Positions 1 to 11,486 of a DNA stretch of 64,000 nucleotides are shown here, piece after piece. How positions within the stretch are numbered: position 1 is the stretch's first letter; each line of letters begins with the position of its first letter. The DNA lies in NCBI RefSeq assembly GCF_023278565.1, contig NC_064676.1, forward strand, positions 4,526,001 through 4,590,000, written 5' to 3'. The translations under genes and the position numbers were made by a program. The notes under the pieces are model-generated. The model searched no databases. It was not told the DNA's origin and saw only the letters and a list, made by a program, of their open reading frames with translations. Origin of the DNA: Colletotrichum lupini (lineage: Eukaryota > Ascomycota > Sordariomycetes > Glomerellales > Glomerellaceae).

Positions 1-1730
1 CCGTGCAACGAGGTATCCGAACCTGCCTACAGATGCTTTCCTTTCCTTACCTTACCTACCTACCTTACCTTCCTTGTTCAACTTACAGATACTTGACGTT
101 GGGTTACTTTACGCACCCATCTTCCATTTCATGTTTGGGAAGGAATGATCAATTATCGCAAGGCAAGGCAACGCAAGGTACCTTCAGGTAGGCAGGCAAG
201 GGAATCTCGGCATGTACCCTCCCGTCCATCTTTGCTACATGGCAGTGGACTGTGGTGCACTTTGGCAGGCACCCTGCATCTGCATCTCCCTTCAAGTTCT
301 GTTCTTGCCGTGCTACCTTACCTCAGGCCGGAACTCACCTTTTCGTGTTGCCGTCTACTTCGTACACCTTGAGGTAAAGTAGGTATTCCCCAAGTGTTGT
401 CTCAAGGTAGGTAAGGTAAGATACGTTAGTTCCTTTCATTTACCTCGCCGCGGAGGCCTTGTCTTGGCCCATCCTGCCTTTCGATTTGTTCCTTGCCTGC
501 GTTAGTTCCCAGGGTAGAAACTACCTGTGGTTGTTTTACTTTATTTTATTTTTTTCGCCAATTCACTCTCAGTTGCCATTCGCATGCCTCTCTGGCCCGA
601 TGTGAGGTCGGGTTGGCTCCATCAGCACCTCCCTTCCGTTCTTTACCAGCTGCCTATGTTCCTCCGCTCTCGTCTGCAATTTCTTCTTCTTTTCACAACC
701 AACTCCCCATGGCTTAAATGTCTTGATGACAATCTCACACCATCACCTCGTTTCCTGTCTCTGGCTGGCCCTCCCAACGGCCTGGCTCACCTGCTACCTG
801 CCCTTGCCGCTTTCCCGCGAACTAAGGTAAAGCAACATACCGCTGCTTCTTTGCGCGCGCATGCACACGCCCATATCTCTTTCTCGTCATCCACGCCCAC
901 ATATCCACGCCCACCTACCTAGGTAGCCCACTCTACGCATGTGGCCGTCGACCGGGCCCGGATACCACCTAGAGGAAAGCCAGCTCTGTCTATATCCGTT
1001 CGTACAGCTTCGGTGCTCTGCTTCACGACCATATCTACTTACCCTTCAACAACTCCCTTCCCACCTTCATTCCCGTGTGCAAAACCCCTACACAGACAGG
1101 CGCAATTCGGGTAACCACTTTATGGGACCCATACATCGAGCGGCTTCCCGCTATCTCGCCTGTCGTCCCTACCCGTTCTGTCCTCCCTATTCCTTGCCAC
1201 CGAATTCCCTGAGCCTGCCCTTTCTTGCTTCTGCTCCTGCTTTGCCGCTGAAATATCCTCTTCACCGACTGGCCTTGCCCGTGAAGCAAGTATATTAGGC
1301 TTCTGCCAGATCATGTCAGATCCTCGCCATCTCTCTCACAACCGTTTCTTCTCCAATCAACGCCATTGTCTTCCGCACCAGCCTTTGTCTTGTCTTCTCT
1401 TCTTCCCAATCCTTTATACAAGTCAGTCTCTGCCACGCCTACTCAGTCTCTTCCAGACGCTCCTCAACTTCAAGCACACCTTGGTAGTCATTGGCTCCGC
1501 CGTCACTACGTCCGCTTCTTCTTAAAGCTTGTTCCGAGCCTCAACCTGATTCAAAGTCGCTTTCTTCACGCCCACGCTTCTTGGCCTTACATCCCACGCC
1601 GCACGGCAGACAGTCAATATCAAACAAACGTTTCCAGGTTCGTTCCGAACATGCCCCCTGCCACTGCTTACTCATGTTTCGCCCATGGTCATCTTCTGAG
1701 AAGTCTGATTTCAGTTCTCACATCAGCAAG
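1..1730. other. intergenic/upstream region, no gene seen
   Basis: The sequence is strongly pyrimidine-biased on the + strand, with runs built from TACCT/TTACC (for example about 41-75) and a 12-bp palindrome CTACCTAGGTAG at 914-925. Short open frames here are low-complexity and Pro/Ser/Leu-rich, as expected from CT-rich DNA, and none resembles a protein family. It probably holds the promoter and 5' leader of the dioxygenase gene that follows. Confidence 0.6.
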
Positions 1731-3144
1731 ATGGCGTCTAGTGCAGTTGGTCCGGTCGTGGGTGCTACCACAGCAGCCGCTGGCCATCACATTCACCACC
1801 TCGGCCGCAACGCCCCAGTCGCGGACGTTCCTGTCATCCCCACTGGCTTTCCCGAGACAGTGGTTAACGAATCAGCCTGGACCGGCCCGCAATTTACCAA
1901 ACAGTCGCAGTACACTTACAGCCTCACTAATGCGGACCTTGACGAGCTCGCTGCCGCGCTCAAGCACTTCAAGAGTATGCTAAAGCCTGCCCACCTCATG
2001 CTACCATTGTCCGAAGGCTGACTTTTGGTGCCAATTTAGCTCTGGGCCTAGACGGCGATCTCGTCAGCCGGGACAACTTCCCTCTGCCGACCCTCGGTGC
2101 CACTTTGGGTGGCATTGCCCGTGACATTCATCAAGGCAAGGGCTTCGCTGTAGTCCGCGGCATTGACCCCCAGCAGCACTCTGTCGAAGATCTTACTATC
2201 CTGTACCTTGGCGTTCAGGGATATGTTGCCAACCAACGTGCTCGCCAGGACAAGAAGGGAAATATGCTTGGTACGTTGACATTGTGCCGTTCTTCGTCTT
2301 TTGGACAGTCCTTGCTAACCATAATCGACAACAACAGTCCACATCGTTGCCGACAACACAAGCCAGGCTAAGGCGGATCACCATCGCCATTCTACTTCAG
2401 CCATTGTAAGCTTTACCACCATTGTCTTTCCTTGCAAACTACTGACAAGGCCATCCCTAGACCTTCCACAATGAGGAGTCCGGCGATGTCATCAGCTGGT
2501 TGACCCGCAACACTGCTGCTGCCGGTGGCAAGTGCATCATTGCCTCTGCTCACACCGTCTACAATGTTCTTGCAGCCACTCGACCTGACATCATTCGCAC
2601 CTTGTCCCGTTCTGACTGGCCCTTTGCCCTGTAAGTAAACAGTCCCAGCTGCCCACCAGTTCTCCATTGTTTCCGAGCTGTAGCCTGACCAGACCTCAGT
2701 CCCAAGTTCCAGTGCCGTCCGATTCTCTTCCATCATGACGGAAAGATCATTATCAACTTTGGTCGCACTCCTTTGATGGGCAACTCAGCTCATCCCAGAC
2801 CGGTACACTTTCCATCCTTGTCAGCTCGCCAGATTGAGGCTCTTGATGCTGTCGAAGCAATTGCGAAGGCTACTCAGATGGAGATCCAGACTCGTGCTGG
2901 CGATATTCACTTCATCAACAACTTGGCCATCCTCCACCGTCGCGAGGCCTTTGTCAATGGCCAAGGTGCTAGCGAGAAGCGTCACCTTGTACGCATGCGC
3001 GTGCGCAATGAGCAGCTCGGCTGGTCTATTCCCGATGCCCTCAAGCGCGAGTGGCATGATGCTTTCGACAAGCCTGCCGACCGCGTCTGGCACCTGGAGC
3101 CGATGCCTGACGCGTTCTTCCCCCTCAGAAAGTACCCCAACTGA
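1731..3144 (+). CDS. TauD/TfdA-family Fe(II)/2-oxoglutarate-dependent dioxygenase
   Basis: Five exons fit one frame: 1731-1974, 2040-2270, 2338-2405, 2461-2630 and 2700-3144, giving about 385 residues; all four introns have GT..AG ends and phases agree. The family oxidises small substrates such as sulfonates or betaines using 2-oxoglutarate and Fe(II). The facial-triad start is readable as HNE in TFHNEESGD at the beginning of exon 4. The distal His lies in the RHLVRMRVR segment near the C-terminus, just after GDIHFINNLAILHRREAF, a typical TauD tail. No signal peptide is visible, so it is probably cytosolic. The ATG at 1731 follows an A-rich context (AGCAAGATGG); an upstream in-frame Met exists, so the start is likely but not certain. 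The substrate cannot be inferred from sequence; taurine itself is only one possibility. The closest match in my knowledge is fungal 'taurine catabolism dioxygenase TauD' proteins. Confidence 0.86.
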
Positions 3145-4437
3145 CTCTGCACATTCTGGTCTTTGATTTTCTTGCTAGGACGCCTAATGAAGAATCACCA
3201 AACAAAGGGAGAAAGAGGCGTCATGGTTGCATTATTTGGACTTGCATGTTTCGAACCCGAGAAACTGGGCTGGGCTTCTTTCTGCGTGGAGTCAATCACC
3301 GCATCTTCTTTTGTTCGAGTTTCCTTTCGCAACATCTCACTTTACCCCCCTTGCACCACAAAAGTTTATTGTCGTTTCCTCGTCGTTTACGGTCAGAAAA
3401 GCACGGAGTCCATTGGAGTTCACACAGTAGAACCCGGCTGGGAAAAGCATGTATACAATGGTTGGGATGTTGAACCCGGCGTTGTTATTGTATAACCTAA
3501 TAAACCTTGACCGTCAAGACCTGCCCGGTATGCGAAGCTTGAAATGACTTCGGCAAGCCTGGTTCTAAGACATGTGGCACTGAAATCCCGGCACGCGTCC
3601 GGCTGTCAGTGAGTTGGCTGAGGATAAGTAACGGCAGCCATTGGTCACACGACCGCGGAGATGGGAAATCTATGCCCATGCAGTACCGGTCAAACAGCCA
3701 ACCAATGGCTGAACATATTCCGAGACATCGGTGTACGCCTGTCAACGCGTCCAAAACGGAACCTCATTTCATACTTTCAGCTTCTCGGTCACACAAGGCC
3801 TGGGTTCCTCCCTCGCGGATCTGACGGAGTTGCTCATCGCGAGCTGCGGCAGTTCACAGAGAGATAACATACCTGAGCCAAAGCAGACAATTATCTGCAT
3901 CAGACTCCAGCATGGACTCCGGTCAGTGCTTTATTGTGAGATTGCCGCATTTGGTTTCTGTGAAGTTGGTATATCTTGCTTCATTACACTGACGATTGCG
4001 GAATCAGGAAAACTGCCCCGTTATGCATGGAAGAACGCCCGCTTGGTCTCTCTGCGGATCCAACATTGCTTCTTCGCCGCCTCTAATGTAGAAAGACGTG
4101 CATATGACGATCCCGTATTCCCAGCCCCAAACGACAGCCCTCTCAGTCTCTGATGGACAACAACTCAGCTGCAAGGAGGAAAAGCAACGATGATGCGAAC
4201 ATACATCAATGTCTGGGATCCTCAACGGTGAGGCCATTGATCTCTGCTTTGCAAAGCAAGTATGGCGTCTTGACCGGCAGACCAGCTGACCGATATCTTA
4301 GACGGGCATGGAGTTCGCGATTTGCCATGGCCAGAAAGACCACTCGAGCATCCTGACCTCTAGGGGAGGCGACAGCCGCCTAGGAGGGCCGAGGCCTTTG
4401 TCGAGACATGCAAAGAGCCACTAAGCGCTTCTATTGA
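3145..4437. other. intergenic region, nothing supported
   Basis: This is the 3' flank of the dioxygenase gene and sequence beyond it. Short frames on both strands show no recognisable domain, no consistent splice pattern and no RNA gene. Confidence 0.5.
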
Positions 4438-5094
4438 CAGTGTGCCTTTGGTTTTTCCTGCATTTCTATTGCACTTCTCTTAGGGATCGGCAAGCAAGCG
4501 AGCGCGTGGCTGCAGCTCGTGGCGGAACGGCAAGCAGCTTTTGACACCTGCAATACGCTGGTATCAGTGTGTATGGGCATGTACAATTTCATCGCCTGCA
4601 TGGGAATGCCGGATCGCTGGCTACAATCTATGGCCCCGGGCTGGCGCCCAGGGCAGAAGCGGGAGCAAATCTACGGCGAGTTTGCGTTCGCACCCCTACA
4701 AGGGAAGGGAGGAGCGAAAAGAAAACGCGGTATGCATGAGAAGTGGGCAGTGAAAGAGGACGCCGCCATGCGGGAACTTTTGGAGTGTTTTCCAGAAATG
4801 CATCAGCTCCGTCTCAAGGACCCCTACGCCGGGATGTTTTCTTGCTTTTGCCAATGTCTTCAGTCCGGTCCTAGTCGCCTGGAGGACCTGGGGTTTTACG
4901 ATGACGCTGACCACCTGGTGATCCTGGGCAGACACGTTGCTTGTCACCGACGAGCAGGATACGTGTTCCATGCAGACGAGACGAGGGTGAAGTATGAGGA
5001 GTATCCGCACGAAATTCAAGGGTGCATGTCAAGGAAATTTGATTTTTGCCGGTTGGTTTGCAACAGCCTTGCACCCATAGCAAGCTTGACGTGA
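4438..5094 (+). other. open frame of about 218 codons without a clear start, doubtful gene
   Basis: A frame stays open from 4438 to a TGA at 5092-5094, but its 5' part has no ATG; the first Met codons lie in the segment reading MGMYNFIACMGMPDRW. The frame opens just after TTCTATTGACAG, which could be a 3' splice site with CACTAAG as branch site, so it might be the last exon of a spliced gene. I found no matching upstream exon. The predicted product is Cys/Met-rich with a basic stretch (GGAKRKRG) and acidic/aromatic tail; I recognise no domain. It may equally be a chance open frame, since a 107-codon frame overlaps on the other strand. Confidence 0.15.
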
Positions 5095-7466
5095 TTACCT
5101 AATTGGAAATGGTGAGAAATCCGGCCGTGGTCCGAGGTCGGCATTACCGGCTTGTCCTTCGCTAGCAGGTCTTGAGATGGATGTGTGCAGCCAGCGCCCC
5201 CGCTTCTTGCGTTTGTACATTTTTTTTATTTTTTTTTTGTTACTTCTCTGCCATCCCAGGACTCGATGTTTTCTTTCTTTTTCCCATCAAACCATGGCGG
5301 CATAGCCTGTACACGACGGGGAGGTTGTCATCGGCTCCTAGCGTGGGCGATCGATCGGAGGGATAGAAACGGGGCCCATTTTGCGAGAAGAGGGACGCTA
5401 GGATGATCCACCTTTGGGAGGAGGAGGAGTCTGGTTCGGAACGCCTAGGAGAAGCGGCGGAGACATTGAAGACACGTACTGTGGAGCACAAGAGCTCCAG
5501 TAATAGTTTCTTCTTCTCAACAGCGCGCCAAGACGAGTACGAAGGAGTGGAAGAAGAAAGAAGTGACCATGAGTGACGAATGGGTTGTATGTAAGTGCGG
5601 GGGGTTGTCACAAAACCCTAGGCCTAGAATCGACTGGCTGACACCTGCGTGGAATCACTAATCAACTTGGATGAGTCCTGTTTGGGAAGACTATCGTTGA
5701 AAGAGCTGCAGGTTGCTACAAGCGCGGACATGAAGGCCCAAGTAAAGTGGACGCACGGTGATTGACGTTGAAAGGTTGGGACAAGGTGCAGTAGGGCTTC
5801 CCCGCGATGCTCGCTTCGCGACTTAGGTGTCAGAATCTGTGTAGCTAAAAGATGCGATGGTCGGGGAGCTGGAGCTGGAACTCAGCCGGGAGAAACATGG
5901 CCTTGAGGGAAAGAGTTGATTGGGGCGTGGGGGAGGGAGCGGACGATGGCCATGAAGAAGGAAAAAGCAAGCATGAGCGACGGGTGTTGCGATTGCTTGG
6001 TGTTACTTGTACGGAGTATTAGTTGTGTGGATGGATGGATGGAGATTGCAGCCCGATTGACGTCGGTTCGTCAACGGCTGAAAGTGACCTGGGAATGCGT
6101 TGACAGTGATGGGCTACAGAGCTGGCCCGGGAATGCCTCCGCGCATTCGGCGGCAGCAGTTCATTTCAGTCCAGCCTAAGTCAGGGTAAGGGAAGGTAGG
6201 AATACCCGCGGACTCTCACGACTGAATTCTAGGGTACCTGAGAGTGCCATGGAAAGTGAAGTCGATGTGTACCTTATCGCGTGCTTAGGTAAGTAGGAAT
6301 CATGTCAGATTGACATTCATCATTCAAGGACCAAGAGCCATCACTCAGAGACGGGAGTCTTAGGGCACCTACCTTACCTAACTATGTACTTTGTAGCACA
6401 GGCCAAGGAGCCATCTGCCGGAGCAGCCAGACCAGGCCGTGTCATTGGCTGTTGGCTGTGCGTCGTCGGGACCGGATCCGCCTTCCCGGTTGAGCTAAGC
6501 CGCGAAGGTAAGCTGCCGATGGGGCCACGCATCGTCGAATGAGAAGGCGCCGCTCCCAACGACAGATGCCCCCTAACCGCGAGCCTCCCTACCTTGAGCT
6601 CCTCCTGGCCGCCTCAGACGACACCTCCCCATCGCGACGTTATCAAACCTTCTCTTACGGATACCTGACCTTACAGCAAAGAGGCATTGGATGGCCTTGC
6701 GCACACGACACACACCTGACCGCCCTTTGTTTGCTTCTTCGCTTTCGCCCGTCCTTCCCGCCCTTCCCGTTCTGCAAAGTTGCCTTTTCCTTCCCATCGC
6801 ACTGACCATCCAGGTGGCCAATTGGGGAATCACGGACGTTGCTCCCGAGGCCTGGGGATCGACTGCCCGCCGCATGTGTGTCCAAGAAGATCCCTTCTTT
6901 CCTGCATCGGCACCCGTTATACCCTACTGCCGCACCTCACAATCGGTCCATCCAACCGCCTTCAGGCGCACACGTTTCACTCTGCATCGTGTCTCGCCTA
7001 CGCCAACCTCGGTTTGCCCGCCTGATGGCCTGATAGTGCCGCTTTGAGAGCTGCATGTCCATTCTGGGCACCATCCACTTCAAGAAACAAGCGCTCCATA
7101 CATGGGATTGTACCCCCGAGTGTGAAACGAATCCTGCTTTGACGTACTTTATTCTACTTTGCCTATTCCACGCCCCCCTCTTTTGCCTACCTACCTACCA
7201 GGCTACCTTGCCTGCATACGAGCTCTGCGTCCCGTTGGTGTCTCGGTGCAACCTCCGGCAGTTTGTGACTGGACATCGCTAGCTGCAGATTCCCAAGCCA
7301 AGGAGTGTCGTGCATCGCCTGCAAGAAAAGCCTTCAGCGGACCGTCAACTCCGAAGGGGGTGACTTGTACCTCCTTTCAAGCGCCGGATCCCTCCCGCCA
7401 CACTCTCCCTCTCTCATCGAGCACTGCGCAAATTTCAGTCCTCCACAGGGACTTCTTGCAGCAACT
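5095..7466. other. upstream region of the acid phosphatase gene
   Basis: No gene is supported. The region carries T-rich runs (about 5220-5240), one GTACGGAGTA decamer (6009-6018), TACCT-type tracts (6371-6381, about 7189-7205) and, from about 6700 on, a long pyrimidine-rich strand typical of a fungal promoter and 5' leader leading into the phosphatase start. Confidence 0.5.
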
Positions 7467-9914
7467 ATGGCACCCCGCCAGGGTGGCTATCTCCGCGTTC
7501 CGGGACAGGAAGACGACTTTTCCCGGAAGCAGCCTCGTCGCAGCCGTTCCGGCTCCTCCGGCCGGAGGCAAAAAGCTCTGCCCAGCGAGAAGCCTCTCCC
7601 GGCCCTCCCGCCGCCGACGCCGACGTCCGGCGCCGCGTTTGTCGACATTGATCTACACGGTGACGGCTCTCACAACTCGCCCAGTAACCGCCGCCGCGCC
7701 ACCATTGCTATCGCGCTCGCCCTGGCCTTTGTGGGATGTATGCTCGCATTTGTGGTCCTGGGCTTCGCCTGGGACAATGGCGGCGTGAGACGGGGCCCGA
7801 ACGCATTGGACGGCTTGAAGAACCTCGAGAACTGCCCGTGTAGGCCGGACGATGACGTGCCACAGTACTTCAGGACGAGTCCGGAGTTGTGGGCGGGCCC
7901 GACGGCGACTGGTAAACCTGCCTTTATGGCGCAGACGAGAGTAATTCCGACGGGAACCTTTGTGCCGAATGCGCCGCTGCAGACGGATATCCCTATCGAA
8001 GGAATGGGAAGCAAGAATGAGAGCATTTTCAACATGATGGGGTAAGTTGCGTGCCATGTACACGGATAGAGGGGGGAAAGTGATTGCTCAACTCTCGGGC
8101 GTTTAGGTATCTTACCCCGTATCAACCGAGTCCTGGCTTTGGTGTTGAGGAATACGCGCTGCCGGAAGGAGCCGATATCGTTCAAGTTCAGGTAAGCCAC
8201 ATCAGAGCTAGCTAAGGCTGGACCTCAGTGGCTGCTTCTTAGGTCGCGATGGAAAATGCTTATTTTGACTAACCTGTGATAGATGCTCTCTCGCCACGGA
8301 TCTAGATATCCCACCACAGGATCCAATGTAGCCGATTTTGGGCAGCGCATCGCAAAGGCTGGCAAGAAATTGAACGCCAAGGGTGCTTTGAAGTTCTTGA
8401 ATAACTGGAAGTATCAACTGGGACACGAGATATTGGTTCCAAAGGGTTCGTTTTACTGCTATCTTGTCTGTGTCCTAAATCGCTGACCTTGTTATCCGCA
8501 GGGCGTCAAGAGCTGTTCGACTCTGGTGGGTGGCCTGATACTAGACAGTTCACGCAAAGGCTTGGAGCATCAAGACTAATGAGCGATTAGGCATTTTGCA
8601 CTCGTACATGTATTCGTCGCTGTATAATCCGAACAGCAAGATCATTGTGCGAACAACTGTACGTCAGGAGTACTTACTACTAGCTTTTGAGGATTCGTGA
8701 CTAACACGCTTGCAGACGCAAGACAGGATGCTGAAGTCGGCCGAGTATTGGCTGGCGGGTTTCTTCGGTCTCGAATGGTATAGTGCTCCACTTGACGCTT
8801 GTGAAGCTTACAGCTGACTAGGAAATCAGGACAAACAATGCCACCATCGAGGTCATCATTGAGCAAGACAGAGCGAACAACTCGCTCGCCGGCTACTTGA
8901 ACTGCCCCAACGCTCGCAAGCAGAATGGAGGCGACGATGCTGCCAAGGTTTGGATCTCAAACTACCTCGCCAATGGTGAGCCTGCCTGCTGCTATTCTAC
9001 GTAGTCGTACATGCCGCTGACAACTCTTTCCAGCTACTGCCCGGCTGAAAGATCTGGCGGAGGGATATGACTGGACCATCGATGATACCTATGCGGCTCA
9101 GACCATGTGTCCTTACGAGACGGTGAGAACTTCTGTCGGATAGGAGACTGTATTGCCTTTGACTGACCTTGAACCAGGTGGCATACGGCTTTAGCGTCTT
9201 CTGCGACTTGTTCACCTACGAGGAATGGGTCGGCTTCTCCTACTCCGTCGACCTCATGTTTGCCGGCAATAACGCATTCCAGAACCCCACAGGTGTATGT
9301 AAAGATCTCATACTGCGCTGAATGACCCGATATTGACAAGGCTGCAGCGCGCTGTTGGTATCGGCTATCAACAAGAGGTCATTGCGCGCCTCCAGAACCA
9401 TACTCTGGGCTACTCTGGGTCTCAGATCAACGTGACACTCGACAACAACACAGTCACGTTCCCGCTCAACCAAAGCCTCTATTTTGACTTCTCCCACGAC
9501 ACAAACATCGCCTCCATCCTAACGGCGTTTGGCCTGAAGCAATTTGCTCAACTCCTCCAGCCAACGCAGTACCCGGGCCCGCACAACTTCACCGTCTCCC
9601 ACATCACGCCCTTTGGCGCCCGGCTCGACATTGAGGTCATTAAGACGCCCAAGCCGTTCAAGGCCGATCGTTCCGGGTACGAGAAGGACGGCGGGGAGAC
9701 CAGGTATATTCACTTTGTGCTGAACCAGAGGACCGTGCCGCTGGGCTGGAGTTTCCCCGATTGCGATGTCACGAGATTAGACGGTTGGTGCGAGCTCGAG
9801 ACGTTTTTGAACGTGCAGCAGGGCATGCCTGAGCTGGCGGCCTATGATAGAGCCTGCCATGGAGACATTGATACCGTTCCGTACGGGACCGTGTATGATG
9901 GTAGACCCTTGTGA
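7467..9914 (+). CDS. membrane-anchored histidine acid phosphatase (phytase/MINPP-like)
   Basis: Ten exons join in frame to 631 residues: 7467-8041, 8107-8191, 8283-8445, 8502-8525, 8591-8658, 8716-8777, 8830-8975, 9034-9122, 9178-9294 and 9348-9914. The fourth exon is only 24 nt. The catalytic RHGSRYP motif lies at residues 224-230, with R224 and H225 forming the phospho-histidine site. The proton-donor HD sits in SHDTN at 492-496. These are the two hallmarks of the histidine acid phosphatases, which hydrolyse phosphomonoesters including inositol phosphates. A basic, Ser/Pro-rich N-terminal tail of about 78 residues precedes one hydrophobic helix (about 79-101, flanked by NRRR). This indicates a type II membrane protein with its catalytic domain in the secretory lumen or outside, unlike secreted phytases with cleaved signals. 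Asn-X-Ser/Thr sites (NNT, NQS, NAT) fit a glycosylated domain. Substrate is not decided by sequence. Confidence 0.92.
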
Positions 9915-10651
9915 GAGGGTAGGTGCTTGTGACGATAGTGTTGTTGGCTCACGGTTGTGTACATATCTCATACTCTTTTCGATCGAAGGTGAAATTACGC
10001 CTGTTTACTGTAGGGTCTGTAGGCGGTGTTTGAATAATCTATTTGGGTGACTTTTGCAAATTCCGTGCATTTCAGTATTTTCAGCGGTGGAAATCAACGC
10101 AGAGGCCCCCATGGACTCGCGCATAGTATCCTGGTGCCGAGAACATACCTTGAATGGTATCTTCAGGTTATTAAGATTACATCGTTGTTTGTACCCAAGG
10201 CTCTGTCTCTTCAGAGCAGATTACGGTGATGGGTTGACGGAGTCGTCGTAACATGTGAGGGGGATAAATCAGTCTTGTAACCCTCGGCAACTCTTACCCT
10301 CTCCGGTACTTGGAGGCATATTAACCGGCACCATTTTAGACCCGGTTTCTGAAATGGCCCCATTGACGGTCGACTACAGAACTGCGCATGGCTATGAGAT
10401 CCGCGGATGCTCATGTCGTTCGTCCTCTGGGTAAAGACGAGCAAAACAGCTGTCTATGTCTCAGTCCACATCCACACCCATACCCTCGTATGCAGAACTG
10501 AGCCCATTTTCAATGAAAAACCAGAAACCAAAGCGCCTTTCTGATTTAAAACTACATTGTGGTGCTAGACAGAATAATGTTCATCGCGTCAGCCGTAATC
10601 ACGATCCTGTCGTCTCTGCCATCATGTATGCCCTACCCTCTTCGAACAACC
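9915..10651. other. 3' flank of the phosphatase gene, nothing supported
   Basis: No coding or RNA feature recognised between the phosphatase stop codon and the 5S rRNA gene. Confidence 0.5.
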
Positions 10652-10770
10652 ATATACGACCATACCCATTGGAAAACTCGGGATCCCGTCCGCTCTCCCA
10701 TAGATAAGCCAATGAAGGCCGGATTAGTAGTTGGGTCGGTGACGACCAGCGAATACCTGGTGTTGTATGT
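10652..10770 (+). rRNA. 5S ribosomal RNA gene (dispersed)
   Basis: A 119-nt stretch matches fungal 5S rRNA throughout: the 5' TACGACCATAC segment, GGGATCCCGTCCGCTC, the internal promoter region TAGATAAGCC, GGCCGGATTAGTAGTTGGG, GGTGACGACCAGCGAAT and the 3' GGTGTTGTATGT. The ends pair as helix I (5' ATATACGAC with 3' GTTGTATGT, including two G-U pairs). CATTGG pairs with CCAATG in helix II, so the fold is intact. A TTTT run at 10772-10775 supplies the RNA polymerase III stop. It stands alone, as expected in filamentous ascomycetes where 5S genes are scattered and not in the rDNA unit. Slight differences from the consensus I remember (for example ATAC where CCC is common near AGCGAAT) could mean a minor variant type or early decay. 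Confidence 0.9.
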
Positions 10771-10775
10771 CTTTT

Positions 10776-11486
10776 GGTTATTTTTGGCGTTTTGGTGGAG
10801 ATGTGTTGGTGTAGGTGGGTTCTGGATGCGTGGTGTTGATGTGATGTTGGTTTTGAGGATTGGGGGAACGTCGGACGAGGGAGGACGAGAAAAAAAATTG
10901 TTGTAGGCTGTGGGGTCGTATTGTTTGATGAGATTGTGACGGAGAATGTATTCTTTTATGAGGATTGTGGTTTGAGACGTGAGGGCGGCGCCGGTTTAGC
11001 TTGAAGTGTGTAACTTCGTGATAGTGGCAATAGAGGGGTTTTATCTGCCGACACCGGGGAACAAGATACATAATCAGGAAGCATCCGAAGGAAACATCTT
11101 ATTACTCTGCGAATTCAACGGGTCCTGAGACAGAATCAACTCAAAGAGAGATGTATATGCTAGTATCCTTTGCTGGAGGGTAATTACGTACAGAGAAATT
11201 CCTCGAGGCTGAGCCTTTCTACGGACTTACATGCCTAGAACAAAATGAACAACAAATCACTTAAATGAGACTCGGATGGCTGGATCGTAGTATTTTCAAT
11301 TCTCATAAGATTAACTGCAAGACGCAAACTTGCTCTCCCCACAGTGTGATATATCGTCATCAACATCTTCTATGTGCTTAATTTGATATCTTGCACCGAC
11401 TCTTTCTTTCTTCAATAAAATTTCCCACCTAGGGTATCAAAAAATCGCTATACATCTGTTTCTATCCCTAACCCTCCACATTTTCC
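10776..11486. other. region between 5S gene and sulfate permease 3' end
   Basis: G/T-rich then AT-rich sequence; the AT-rich part next to 11487 is probably the 3' untranslated region of the permease. No gene seen. Confidence 0.5.
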
